Under the pieces are notes generated by a model. It was given only the letters and a program-made list of their open reading frames with translations. It had not been told where the DNA came from and made no database searches. Positions 27,517 through 35,439 of a stretch of DNA of 64,000 nucleotides are shown one piece after another. The DNA comes from Ancylobacter tetraedralis (GTDB lineage Bacteria; Pseudomonadota; Alphaproteobacteria; Rhizobiales; Xanthobacteraceae), in assembly GCF_014195655.1 (NCBI RefSeq), contig NZ_JACICD010000008.1, forward strand, positions 1 to 64,000, written 5' to 3'. Position numbers and translations under genes: made by a program. Numbering within the stretch: position 1 is the first letter of the stretch; each line of letters starts with the position of its first letter.

Positions 27517-28857
27517 GTGAACTTCGCGCCCGCCGGCCGGGTGGAGGTGACCTCCCGGCGCTTTCTCACCCTCGCGCTTCCCGCCACGCTGGCGCAGATG
27601 ACGACGCCGCTGCTCGGCCTGGTGGCCACCGGCGCCATCGGCCGGCTGGGCGATGCGGTGCTGCTCGGCGCGGTGGCGGTCGGGGCGCTGCTGTTCGACT
27701 TCGCGTTCTGGATCTTCGGCTCGCTGCGCATGGGCACGGCGGGGCTGACAGCGCAGGCGCTCGGGCGCGGCGAGAGCGTGGAACTGCGCGCCGTGCTCTA
27801 CCGCGCGCTGGTTATTTCCGCCGCCATCGGCGTGGTGCTGATCGCGCTCAACGTGCCGATCGGCACCGCCGCCTTCACCCTGATGGGGGCGAGCGAGGGA
27901 GTGCACGCCGCCGCCGCTCTGTATTTCTCGGTGCGCATCCTCTCGGCCCCGTTCGCCATCGGCAATTTCGCGCTGCTGGGCTGGCTGGTCGGCATCGCCC
28001 GCACCGATATCGGCCTCGGGCTGCAGATCCTGATCGCCGGGGTGAATGCGGCCGCCACCGTGCTGTTCGTGCTGTACTGGGATTTCGGCATTGCCGGCGC
28101 CGCGGCCGCCAACGTTCTGGCCGAGATCACCGGCACGCTGATCGGCCTTGGCGCCGCGGCCCGGCTGATGGGCGCGAACTGGCGCGCGCCGTGGCGCATC
28201 GTGCTGGACCGCGCCCGGCTGGTCGAGACCCTCGCCGTCAACAGCGACATCATGATCCGCACCGGCCTGCTGATGGCGGTGCTGGTGTTCTTCACCAGCC
28301 AGGGCGCGCGGACGGACGACGTGACGCTGGCCGCCAATGCCGTGCTGTTCAACATCGTTATGGTCGCCGCCTTCTTCCTCGACGGCTTCGCCACCGCCGC
28401 CGAGCAGATCTGCGGCCAGAGCGTGGGGGCACGAGACCATCCCGGCTTCCGCCGCGCCGTGCGGATGGCGCTCGGCTGGGGCTTCGGCTTCGCGCTGCCG
28501 GCGACGCTGGCGCTGGTCCTGTGGGGCGGTGCGTTCATCGACCTGCTCACCGCCAATCCTGAGGTGCGCGCGCTCGGCCGCGAATTCCTGCCGCTGGCCG
28601 CGCTGACGCCGCTGTTCGGGGTCGCCGCCTTCGCCTATGACGGCATCTATGCCGGCTCCACATGGTCGCGCGACATGCGCAACATGATGCTGCCGGCGGT
28701 GGCGCTGTATTTCCTCGTCTGGTGGCTCACCCTGCCGCTCGGCAATACCGGGCTGTGGCTCGCCTATCTCGCCTTCATGGGCGGACGCGGCCTGTTCCAG
28801 GCGCTGCGCATGCCGGCGCTGGAGCGGCGGACCTTCGCCCGACCCTTGCCGGCTTGA
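27517..28857 (+). CDS. MATE-family efflux transporter
   Basis: A 446-residue inner-membrane protein with 12 predicted helices, in two six-helix halves typical of MATE (DinF/NorM-like) drug or metabolite:cation antiporters. The N-terminus reads TSRRFLTLALPATLAQMTTPLLGLVAT, and GTAGLTAQALGRG and FDGFATAAEQICGQSVGAR are the family's helix-junction motifs. I chose GTG at 27517 (MNFAPAGRVEV), which starts 4 bases after the previous stop; an in-frame GTG at 27541 is an alternative. The longer ATG frame would overlap the DUF6460 gene. The DinF-like C-terminal half is normal. The substrate is unknown. Confidence 0.9.
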   Translation: MNFAPAGRVEVTSRRFLTLALPATLAQMTTPLLGLVATGAIGRLGDAVLLGAVAVGALLFDFAFWIFGSLRMGTAGLTAQALGRGESVELRAVLYRALVISAAIGVVLIALNVPIGTAAFTLMGASEGVHAAAALYFSVRILSAPFAIGNFALLGWLVGIARTDIGLGLQILIAGVNAAATVLFVLYWDFGIAGAAAANVLAEITGTLIGLGAAARLMGANWRAPWRIVLDRARLVETLAVNSDIMIRTGLLMAVLVFFTSQGARTDDVTLAANAVLFNIVMVAAFFLDGFATAAEQICGQSVGARDHPGFRRAVRMALGWGFGFALPATLALVLWGGAFIDLLTANPEVRALGREFLPLAALTPLFGVAAFAYDGIYAGSTWSRDMRNMMLPAVALYFLVWWLTLPLGNTGLWLAYLAFMGGRGLFQALRMPALERRTFARPLPA

Positions 28858-28858
28858 C

Positions 28859-28895
28859 GGCCGGCGGGGGCGGCGGGAGGATCACGCCGCCGGCC
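28859..28895 (+). terminator. hairpin terminator after the MATE gene
   Basis: Perfect 9-bp arms GGCCGGCGG and CCGCCGGCC enclose a 19-base loop, one base after the MATE stop codon. No U-tract follows, so its strength is uncertain. Confidence 0.45.
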
Positions 28896-28935
28896 CTTCA
28901 GGCAAGAATAACAGGCCGGAGAGCGGGAGGATGTC

Positions 28936-29448
28936 ATGCACATGCGCACCGCCACGGCTGCCGTGGCGCTTCTGCTCGCGTTCGCGCTTCCGGTAGCCGC
29001 CGACGGCTCGGGCGATTCGACCGCCGTGAGCACGCGCGACGGCGAGTACATCGACAAGGCCGGCAACCCGACCTTCAAGATCGACAAGGACGGCACGGTC
29101 GACTGGTACACGTCGGTCGGCTACATCCGCTACACCGCCAATTGCATGCAGTGCCACGGCCCGGACGGGCTCGGCTCAAGCTTCGCCCCGTCTCTGGTCG
29201 ACGCCCTGCGGACGCTTGTCTACAGCCAGTTCGTCGATACCGTGACGAACGGCAAGACGAATGTCAGCGCGAGCCAGGATCTCGTGATGCCGGCCTTCGG
29301 GGTGAACCCGAACGTGATGTGCTATCTCGACGCCATCTTCGTCTATCTCAGGGCGCGCTCGGACGGCGCGCTCGAACGCGGACCGCCGCCGAAGAACGCC
29401 CCCAAGCCCGCCGGCTACAGCGCCGCGGAGAACGCCTGCATGGGGTGA
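28936..29448 (+). CDS. c-type cytochrome, methanol metabolism-related (four-cysteine type)
   Basis: A 170-residue exported cytochrome. Residues 1-22 are a signal peptide (AAVALLLAFALPVAADG). The haem site is CMQCH (70-74) and the likely distal methionine is M119 in LVMPAFG. Two further cysteines, C129 and C168, bring the total to exactly four, the hallmark of the methanol-metabolism-related four-Cys cytochrome family (TIGR03874 type). Such proteins are usually encoded next to PQQ-dependent methanol dehydrogenases, but none is present here. The ATG at 28936 follows GGGAGG. The role as an electron carrier in the periplasm is inferred from family and signal peptide. Confidence 0.85.
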   Translation: MHMRTATAAVALLLAFALPVAADGSGDSTAVSTRDGEYIDKAGNPTFKIDKDGTVDWYTSVGYIRYTANCMQCHGPDGLGSSFAPSLVDALRTLVYSQFVDTVTNGKTNVSASQDLVMPAFGVNPNVMCYLDAIFVYLRARSDGALERGPPPKNAPKPAGYSAAENACMG

Positions 29449-29457
29449 GATCGCCGG

Positions 29458-30534
29458 TCAGCCCGGAAACGGCGTGACCACGATATCGCGCGCGCGCCGG
29501 CCGGTCAGCGCGGCGAGCGTCGTTTTCTCCTTGGCGAGGCGCGCGGCGATGCCCTGCTTGAGGCGCGGCACCAGGCCGAGGCCTTCATAGACCAGCGCCG
29601 AATAGAGCTGGATGAGGCTCGCCCCCGCCTCGATCTTGGCGAGAGCCGTCTCGGCGCTGTCGATCCCGCCCACGCCGATGAGCGGGAAGGCGCCGTCGGT
29701 GCGCACATAGGTCTCCGCCAGCATGCGTGTCGAGAGCGCGAAGAGCGGCCGGCCGGACAGGCCGCCGGTCTCGCCCCGGTGCTTCGAGGCGAGGCCCGCC
29801 GGGCGCGCGATGGTGGTATTGGAAACGATCAGCCCGTCGATCCGCCGCCGCCGCGCCACCTGCACCACGCCGTCGAGATGGGCGAGCGCGAGATCGGGCG
29901 CGATCTTGAGCAGCAGCGGCACGCGCGGGGCGAGGCGGTCGCGCGCCTCGATAAGGCGGGCCAGCAGGTCGTCCAGCGCGCGCTCCTCCTGCAGGTCGCG
30001 CAGGCCCGGCGTATTGGGCGAGGAGACATTGGCGGTGAAATAGGTGGCGAGGCCGGCAAAGGCCTCGATCCCCGCGACATAATCGGCCGCGCGGTCGGTG
30101 CTGTCCTTGTTGGCCCCGACATTGACGCCGACAATGCCCGGCCGGCCCGCCCGCGCCGCGAGCCGCCCCCGGGCGGGACCATGGCCGCCGCTGTTGAAGC
30201 CATAGCGGTTGATCACCGCGCGGTCCTGCGTGAGGCGGAAATTGCGCGGGCGCGGATTGCCGGGCTGCGGGCGCGGGGTGATGGTGCCGACCTCGACGAA
30301 GCCGAAGCCGATGCCGAGCATGGCGTCCGGCACCTCGGCCTCCTTGTCGAAGCCGGCCGCCAGCCCCACCGGGTTGGGAAAGCGCAGGCCGAAAGCCTCG
30401 ACGACGAGGCGCGGATCCTCCGCCGGCGCCGGCCGGGGCGGCAACACGGCGAGCGCGCGGATGGCGAGGCCGTGCGCGGTCTCGGGATCGAGCAGCCGCG
30501 CGAAGGGCAAGGCGAAGTCGGCGAGCGTGCTCAT
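29458..30534 (-). CDS. pyrD: dihydroorotate dehydrogenase (quinone), class 2
   Basis: Fourth step of pyrimidine synthesis: oxidises dihydroorotate to orotate and passes electrons to ubiquinone at the inner membrane. The 358-residue protein has the class-2 N-terminal helical extension ([20 protein letters not shown]), FMN-binding [19 protein letters not shown], the catalytic serine region [24 protein letters not shown] and [19 protein letters not shown] 30534 is used; a TTG one codon upstream is possible. The DUF952 gene precedes it by 32 bases on the same strand. Confidence 0.96.
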   Translation of the reverse strand: MSTLADFALPFARLLDPETAHGLAIRALAVLPPRPAPAEDPRLVVEAFGLRFPNPVGLAAGFDKEAEVPDAMLGIGFGFVEVGTITPRPQPGNPRPRNFRLTQDRAVINRYGFNSGGHGPARGRLAARAGRPGIVGVNVGANKDSTDRAADYVAGIEAFAGLATYFTANVSSPNTPGLRDLQEERALDDLLARLIEARDRLAPRVPLLLKIAPDLALAHLDGVVQVARRRRIDGLIVSNTTIARPAGLASKHRGETGGLSGRPLFALSTRMLAETYVRTDGAFPLIGVGGIDSAETALAKIEAGASLIQLYSALVYEGLGLVPRLKQGIAARLAKEKTTLAALTGRRARDIVVTPFPG

Positions 30535-30566
30535 CAAACCATGCTCCGGATGTCGGCCGTCGAAGG

Positions 30567-30926
30567 TCAGCCTGCCAGTTCAGGAAAAACGTGCCGCCCG
30601 TCCGCACCGAGCGGCAGCGGGCGTACCCACGCCACCGCATGGAGCGGGAGAGCGGCATAGAGATGGGGAAACAGCGCGCCCCCGCGCGAGGGCTCCCAGC
30701 ATAGCGCGGCGGGGTCCAGCGCCGGAGTGCGCACCGCGACCAGCAGCAGGTCCTCGTGACCGGCAAAGTGCCGGGCCGCGGTCTCCGCCACCTGCGCCCG
30801 CGTGGAAAAGTGGATGAAGCCGTCGGCGATATCCACCGGTGCGCCCACAAAGCGTCCCGCCGCCTCCGCTTCCTGCCAGAGCCCGCGCGGGGCAATCTTG
30901 TAGATGAGCGTGTCAGTCGTCGTCAT
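30567..30926 (-). CDS. DUF952 family protein
   Basis: A 119-residue protein with the DUF952 signature: [42 protein letters not shown] and [11 protein letters not shown]. The fold is related to glutathione S-transferase-like or ADP-ribosyl-transferase-like small domains; the function is unknown. A pyrD neighbour is usual for this family in Rhizobiales. A longer frame reaches 31265, but the ATG at 30926 gives the normal family length. Confidence 0.88.
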   Translation of the reverse strand: MTTTDTLIYKIAPRGLWQEAEAAGRFVGAPVDIADGFIHFSTRAQVAETAARHFAGHEDLLLVAVRTPALDPAALCWEPSRGGALFPHLYAALPLHAVAWVRPLPLGADGRHVFPELAG

Positions 30927-30939
30927 GTTCGGCGCCTCG

Positions 30940-30977
30940 CGGCTCGCCAAGGTCGGCACGGCTCGCCAAGATCGGCT
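30940..30977. repeat. 19-bp tandem repeat
   Basis: Two adjacent copies of CGGCTCGCCAAGRTCGGC plus one base lie just upstream of the DUF952 start, with a partial third copy after them. They probably arose by slippage; no function is evident. Confidence 0.65.
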
Positions 30978-31248
30978 CGCCCAGTCGGCGCGGCCCGCCC
31001 GCGCCTGAGACAGGCCTCTAGCTTCACCCGGCCACGCTGGCAATGGATGAGCAGAGGCCTTCACAGGAGGGCCGCGACGTTTTCTCAAGAACCGGCACCG
31101 ATGGCGCAGGGAAACGACGTGCCCCGCCCTGCCGCTCAGCCCTTTGCCGGCGTCGTTTCGATCGGTGGCCATGCGTGAAAGCGATATGGCGCATGGACTC
31201 ATGAGCCGCTTTATAGCGGGTGTCGGCGCGGCGCTCCAGATGCGCGAG

Positions 31249-31266
31249 CGTGCATTCGAATGCACG
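31249..31266. promoter_or_regulatory. perfect 18-bp palindrome, candidate operator of the S24/LexA-like regulator
   Basis: CGTGCATTCGAATGCACG is a complete dyad with no spacer, 85 bases before the start codon of the S24 helix-turn-helix gene. Repressors of this class bind dyads as dimers and often repress themselves, so an autoregulatory operator is the simplest reading, but this is inference. Confidence 0.5.
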
Positions 31267-31351
31267 TTAAAGTAGCAATTTGTCTGGACTTGCCTTCAAA
31301 TAGGTTCTAATTCCCAGACTCGGACAAAATCCCCGAATCTCAGGTGGCGCC

Positions 31352-31978
31352 ATGCTGACCCATGCCCAGATTTGGCGTGCCGTCGACCGTCTGGCGCAAC
31401 AGCACGGCTTGAGCACCTCGGCGCTCGCCCGTCGCGCGGGGCTCGATCCGACCGCCTTCAACCGCTCCAAGCGCGAAGCTCCCGATGGGCGGCCGCGCTG
31501 GCCCTCCACCGAAAGCATCGCCAAGGTTCTGGCCTCCACCGGCACCGGCATCGACGATTTCATGACGCTGGTGACGGGCGCGGCCGGCGCACGGCGCGCG
31601 ATTCCCCTCATCGGCTTCGCGCAGGCCGGGGCGGGCGGCTATTTCGACGATGCCGGCTTTCCCGCCGGCGGCGCCTGGGAAGAGATCGAGTTTCCCAATG
31701 TCGGCGACGAGCACGCCTATGCGTTGGAAATAGCTGGCGATTCCATGCTGCCGCTCTATCGCGACGGCGATATCGTGGTGGTGTCACCCACCGCGCCGGT
31801 GCGGCGCGGCGACCGCGTCATCGTCAAGACGCGCGAGGGGGAGGTGCTGGCGAAGGAACTCAAGCGCCGCACCGCGCGCACGCTGGAGCTGCGCTCGCTC
31901 AATCCCGATCACGCCGACCGGACCTTGCAGGAGAAGGACATCGCCTGGGTCGCGCGCGTGCTGTGGGCCAGCCAGTAG
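31352..31978 (+). CDS. helix-turn-helix regulator with S24 (LexA/CI-like) self-cleavage domain
   Basis: A 208-residue repressor-like protein. The N-terminal helix-turn-helix covers about 8-70 (RLAQQHGLSTSALARRAGLD). The C-terminal S24 domain has the catalytic serine S131 in GDSMLP and the lysine K168 in EVLAKEL. An Ala92-Gly93 bond in FAQAGAGG lies where LexA-type proteins are cut. All parts needed for RecA-stimulated or self-induced cleavage are thus present. The signal and targets are unknown; the protein is common in alphaproteobacteria as a chromosomal gene and need not be phage-derived. No SOS or phage genes are adjacent. Confidence 0.88.
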   Translation: MLTHAQIWRAVDRLAQQHGLSTSALARRAGLDPTAFNRSKREAPDGRPRWPSTESIAKVLASTGTGIDDFMTLVTGAAGARRAIPLIGFAQAGAGGYFDDAGFPAGGAWEEIEFPNVGDEHAYALEIAGDSMLPLYRDGDIVVVSPTAPVRRGDRVIVKTREGEVLAKELKRRTARTLELRSLNPDHADRTLQEKDIAWVARVLWASQ

Positions 31979-32035
31979 AAGGCTGGCCCACGCCGACGCA
32001 CCGGGGCGAGAACCCGCCCCGGCATATGGCCTCGT

Positions 32036-32293
32036 TCAGCAGCGAACGGCGATCGCGTTGCCGTAGCGATCGCGCGTCCAGCATTCGCGCGGAGTAGTCG
32101 CGGCGCCGATGACCGCGCCGGTGCCGGCACCCACCGCCGCACCCACGGCCGCGCCCGTCCCGCCGCCGGCAATGCCGCCGATGATCGCTCCGGTGCCGCC
32201 GCCGATCAGCGCACCGCCGGTCGCGCGGCGCTCGGTGGTCGTGCAGGCGGCCATGCTCAGCGCGACAGCGGATATGGCGATGATTTTCAGCAT
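32036..32293 (-). CDS. glycine-zipper lipoprotein
   Basis: An 85-residue protein with a lipoprotein signal peptide (MLKIIAISAVALSMAAC, lipidated C17) and then a glycine-zipper stretch of small residues alternating Gly/Ala (about 27-68). It ends with ECWTRDRYGNAIAVRC, which contains two cysteines that could form a disulphide. It resembles SlyB/OsmB-like envelope stress lipoproteins. An EcfG-type promoter motif lies 77 bases upstream, so it is predicted to belong to the general stress response. The ATG at 32293 rather than the longer frame start at 32326 gives the signal peptide. Confidence 0.83.
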   Translation of the reverse strand: MLKIIAISAVALSMAACTTTERRATGGALIGGGTGAIIGGIAGGGTGAAVGAAVGAGTGAVIGAATTPRECWTRDRYGNAIAVRC

Positions 32294-32369
32294 GTGTTTT
32301 CTCCCCGGGACACTCGCCGCCCCCACATGGACGGCACCATGCGGCTGGGCGCCGCATCACCAACGCGGT

Positions 32370-32394
32370 AACGTGGAAGGGGCCGGATGGTTCC
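32370..32394 (-). promoter_or_regulatory. EcfG-type promoter for the glycine-zipper lipoprotein
   Basis: Read on the minus strand, GGAAC (32394-32390) and CGTT (32373-32370) are separated by exactly 16 bases, the consensus of the general stress sigma factor EcfG. The lipoprotein start codon lies 77 bases downstream. Confidence 0.75.
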
Positions 32395-32461
32395 GGGCGG
32401 GTAGCCCCATCCGTGGCTTCACCTATGCGATCCACTCTTTCCCAGGGCCCGAAGATACGAT

Positions 32462-32491
32462 AATCATATTTATATATATGATTTATATACT
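32462..32491 (+). promoter_or_regulatory. AT-rich promoter with perfect inverted repeat upstream of the peroxiredoxin
   Basis: In GC-rich surroundings this is almost pure AT. Arms AATCATAT (32462-32469) and ATATGATT (32476-32483) form an 8-bp dyad with a 6-base spacer, and TATACT (32486-32491) is a good -10 hexamer. The dyad covers the -35 area, where a regulator would act. The start codon is 43 bases beyond. Confidence 0.55.
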
Positions 32492-32533
32492 AAACTGCCG
32501 CGATCACGCGCCTGACTGTGCCTGGAGGCCATC

Positions 32534-33169
32534 ATGACCATCCGCCTTGGAGACGTCGTCCCCGATTTCGAAGCCGAGACCACCGAAGGTCCGATCAAGT
32601 TCCATGAATGGCTCGGCGATTCCTGGGGCGTGCTGTTCTCCCACCCCCGGAACTTCACCCCCGTCTGCACCACCGAACTCGGGCAGGTCGCGCGGCTGAA
32701 GCCGGAATTCGACCGCCGCAATGTGAAGGTCATCGGCCTGTCGGTCGACCCGCTCGCCGCGCATGACGTGTGGGCCGCCGATATCGCGGAGACCCAGGGC
32801 TACGCCCCGAACTTCCCGCTCATCGCCGACCCGGACCGCAAGGTCGCCGACCTCTACGACATGATCCACCCCAACGCGTCCGACACGATGACGGTGCGCT
32901 CCGTATTCGTCGTCGGGCCGGACAAGAAGCTCAAGCTCTCGCTTACCTACCCCGCGAGCGCGGGGCGCAACTTCGACGAGATCCTGCGGGTGATCGATTC
33001 GCTGCAGCTCACCGCCACGTACGGCGTCGCCACACCGGCGAACTGGAAGGACGGCGATGATGTGATCATCACCCCCGCGGTCAGCGACGAAGCGGCGAAG
33101 GAGAAGTTTCCGCAGGGCTGGAAAACCCTGAAGCCCTATCTGCGCATCGTCGCCCAGCCGGGCAAGTGA
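32534..33169 (+). CDS. 1-Cys peroxiredoxin (Prx6 family)
   Basis: A 211-residue thiol peroxidase that reduces hydroperoxides. The peroxidatic cysteine C45 sits in HPRNFTPVCTTE, and there is no other cysteine in the protein, so it is a true 1-Cys enzyme. The C-terminal dimerisation domain with DGDDVIITPAVSDEAAKEKF is typical of the AhpC/Prx6 group. GGAGG lies 6 bases before the ATG. The promoter region is unusually AT-rich with a dyad, and a strong terminator follows, so it is a single-gene unit. Confidence 0.95.
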   Translation: MTIRLGDVVPDFEAETTEGPIKFHEWLGDSWGVLFSHPRNFTPVCTTELGQVARLKPEFDRRNVKVIGLSVDPLAAHDVWAADIAETQGYAPNFPLIADPDRKVADLYDMIHPNASDTMTVRSVFVVGPDKKLKLSLTYPASAGRNFDEILRVIDSLQLTATYGVATPANWKDGDDVIITPAVSDEAAKEKFPQGWKTLKPYLRIVAQPGK

Positions 33170-33285
33170 GGTCAGGACATCCGGGCCGGGGGTCGTAGCG
33201 ACGAACCGGGATCGCCCCCCATGGGGCACCATCCCGGCGGCGGCGCTCCCGGATCCGACAGATGCCTGCCGCGCGGCCATTCCCG

Positions 33286-33321
33286 GGCGGACCGATCACC
33301 CCCCCGATCGGCCCGCCTTTT
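33286..33321 (+). terminator. intrinsic terminator after the peroxiredoxin gene
   Basis: A 12-bp stem with one A-C mismatch (GGCGGACCGATC against GATCGGCCCGCC) around an 8-base C-rich loop, followed by TTTT. It lies between the convergent peroxiredoxin and GNAT genes. Confidence 0.75.
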
Positions 33322-33323
33322 CG

Positions 33324-33785
33324 TCAGCGGTTGATCAACTTGCGATACTGGATGAAGCCCGTGCGCTCGGCGACGGCGTTGTAGAGCCGCTGCGCCGTGG
33401 TGTTGGTCTCGTGGGTCAGCCAGTAGACCTTCACCGCCCCCTGAGCCGCCGCATCGGCATGGACATGGTCGATCAGCGCGCGCCCCACGCCCTTGCCGCG
33501 CTGGTCACCATCGACGAACAGGTCGTTGAGATAGCAGTAATCGCCCTCCGCCCAGGTCGAGCGGTGGAACAGCCAGTGCACCAGGCCGACCGCGCGGCCG
33601 TCCGTGTCGAAGGCGAGCGCCCCGCGCACCGGCTCGGCTGGGTCCATCAGGCGCGCCCACGTGGTCTGCGTCACCGCTTCCGGCAGTTCGGCCTCGTAGA
33701 AGGTGAGATAGGCCTGCCAGAGCGGGCGCCAGATCGCCTCGTCATCCGTGCCGAGTGGCCGGATCGCGCCGTTTGTCGAGCTCAT
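33324..33785 (-). CDS. GNAT-family N-acetyltransferase
   Basis: A 153-residue acetyl-CoA-dependent acetyltransferase. It has the strand/loop [24 protein letters not shown] with the acetyl-CoA P-loop QRGKGVG, and [24 protein letters not shown] at the C-terminal part. The substrate is unknown; the type resembles spermidine/amino-group acetylases. It begins ATGA on the fmt stop codon, so it is coupled to def-fmt. That location is unusual but its meaning is unclear. Confidence 0.9.
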   Translation of the reverse strand: MSSTNGAIRPLGTDDEAIWRPLWQAYLTFYEAELPEAVTQTTWARLMDPAEPVRGALAFDTDGRAVGLVHWLFHRSTWAEGDYCYLNDLFVDGDQRGKGVGRALIDHVHADAAAQGAVKVYWLTHETNTTAQRLYNAVAERTGFIQYRKLINR

Positions 33786-34711
33786 GCCAGTATCCTTCCC
33801 TTCATCGATCCCGCGCCGCGCAGGAACTCGGCGGCCGCCATCGCCCGCCCGCCGGCCTTCTGCACCTCGACCAGCCGCACCGCGCCCGCGCCGCAGGCAA
33901 TGGCCAGGCCGTCATCCAGCACCTCGCCGGACATCGCGCCTTCGCGGCGCGCCTCGCCCGCCAGCGTGGAGCGCAGCACCTTCACCCGCGCCCCGTCGAG
34001 CTCGAACCAGGCGCCGGGGAACGGCGCGAGCCCGCGTATGTGGTTGTGCACGTCCCGCGCCGGCTGCCGCCAGTCGATGCGGGTCTCGCCCTTCTCGATC
34101 TTGGCGGCATAGGTGACGCCGGCCTCCGGCTGCGGCGTGAAGCCGAGCGCGCCGCGCTCCAACGCCGCCAGAGCCCGGCCGATCAGGTCGCCGCCGGTGA
34201 TCATCAGCCGGTCATGCAGTTCGCCCGCCGTCATGTCCGGCCCGATGGCGACGCGCTCGACGAGTCCGACCGGCCCGGTATCGAGCCCGGCTTCCATCTT
34301 CATCACCGCGATGCCGGTTTCCATGTCGCCTGCCATGATGGCGCGCTGGATCGGCGCGGCCCCGCGCCAGCGCGGCAGCAGCGAGGCATGCAGGTTGAGA
34401 CAGCCCAGTCGCGGCAGGTCGAGGATCGCCTGCGGCAGCAAGCGCCCATAGGCCACCACCACGGCCACATCCGCCTCATGGCCGGCGAAGGTGGTGACAG
34501 CCTCCTCGCCGCGCAGCGTGGAGGGGGTGAGAACGGGGATGCCCAGCCGCTCGGCGGCACGGTGCACCGGCGATGGCACGAGATCCAGCCCGCGCCGCCC
34601 GCCCGCCGCCGGCGCGCGGGAATAGACGGCCACCACCTCGTGGCCGCTGCCGACGATCTCGACCAGCGTCGGCACCGCGAAATCGGGCGTGCCCATGAAG
34701 ACGATGCGCAT
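33782..34711 (-). CDS. fmt: methionyl-tRNA formyltransferase
   Basis: Formylates initiator Met-tRNA using 10-formyltetrahydrofolate. The 309-residue protein begins [19 protein letters not shown] and has [37 protein letters not shown] (the catalytic Asn/His motif), [12 protein letters not shown] and a C-terminal tRNA-binding domain. The ATG at 34711 starts the conserved part. It lies in the def-fmt operon, and the GNAT gene overlaps its stop. Confidence 0.97.
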   Translation of the reverse strand: MRIVFMGTPDFAVPTLVEIVGSGHEVVAVYSRAPAAGGRRGLDLVPSPVHRAAERLGIPVLTPSTLRGEEAVTTFAGHEADVAVVVAYGRLLPQAILDLPRLGCLNLHASLLPRWRGAAPIQRAIMAGDMETGIAVMKMEAGLDTGPVGLVERVAIGPDMTAGELHDRLMITGGDLIGRALAALERGALGFTPQPEAGVTYAAKIEKGETRIDWRQPARDVHNHIRGLAPFPGAWFELDGARVKVLRSTLAGEARREGAMSGEVLDDGLAIACGAGAVRLVEVQKAGGRAMAAAEFLRGAGSMKGRILA

Positions 34712-34787
34712 GGAAGCTCCAGCGGGCACGGAATGCGGGGGACGGGATGCGAGGCTCACGGCATGGAGACACGCGGAGCGGGCGGGA

Positions 34788-35330
34788 TCAGGCCCCGTCG
34801 CGCTCCTTCTCCTTGGCGAGCTTGGTGAATTTCTTCATCACCCGGTCGCGCTTGAGCTTGGAGATGTGGTCGATGAACAGCACGCCATCGAGATGGTCGA
34901 CCTCGTGCTGGACGCAGGTCGCGAACAGCCCGTCCGCCTCGACCTCCTGGGTCTCGCCGTTCAGGTCGAGATAGCGCACCCTCACCCGCTTCGGGCGTTC
35001 GACATCCGAATAATAATCGGGAATCGACAGGCAGCCCTCCTGATAGACCGACATTTCCTCGGAGACGCCGATGATCTCCGGGTTGATCAGGGCCACCGGG
35101 CGCTTCTTCTCTTCCTCGTCGGCCTCGCTGTCGCGCGCGCCGACATCGATGGTGATGATGCGCTCGGGAATGCCGACCTGGATGGCGGCAAGGCCGACGC
35201 CCGGCGCGTCATACATGGTCTCGAACATGTCTTCGACGATGGCGCGCACGCGCGCGTCGACGCGCGTGACGGGATCGGAGATCAGCCGCAGACGGTTATC
35301 GGGAAGGATGACGAGAGGACGAATGGACAT
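34788..35330 (-). CDS. def: peptide deformylase
   Basis: Removes the N-formyl group from new polypeptides. The 180-residue metalloprotein has the three family motifs [17 protein letters not shown] (metal-binding Cys) and QHEVDHLDG (metal-binding His pair with the catalytic Glu). The ATG at 35330 gives the standard [11 protein letters not shown] start; the longer frame is not needed. It is first in the def-fmt-GNAT operon. Confidence 0.97.
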   Translation of the reverse strand: MSIRPLVILPDNRLRLISDPVTRVDARVRAIVEDMFETMYDAPGVGLAAIQVGIPERIITIDVGARDSEADEEEKKRPVALINPEIIGVSEEMSVYQEGCLSIPDYYSDVERPKRVRVRYLDLNGETQEVEADGLFATCVQHEVDHLDGVLFIDHISKLKRDRVMKKFTKLAKEKERDGA

Positions 35331-35439
35331 GGTGCTGAAATAAGCGCTGCCCCCGCCGCGGTCAACGGAACGGTAACCCACGAGATGGCAATGTTCACTT
35401 TTCGTTCGCATGAGAAATGAAATCTGCTAGAAGGCCCGC

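Larger units (their letters stand above)
30927..31351. other. intergenic region between DUF952 and the S24 regulator
   Basis: A 425-base gap without a credible gene. It contains a near-perfect 19-bp tandem repeat (30940-30977), a perfect 18-bp palindrome (31249-31266) and an AT-richer tract 31265-31330 that probably holds the promoter of the S24 regulator. An imperfect inverted repeat pairs ATTTGTC near 31278 with GGACAAAAT near 31322. Confidence 0.55.
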
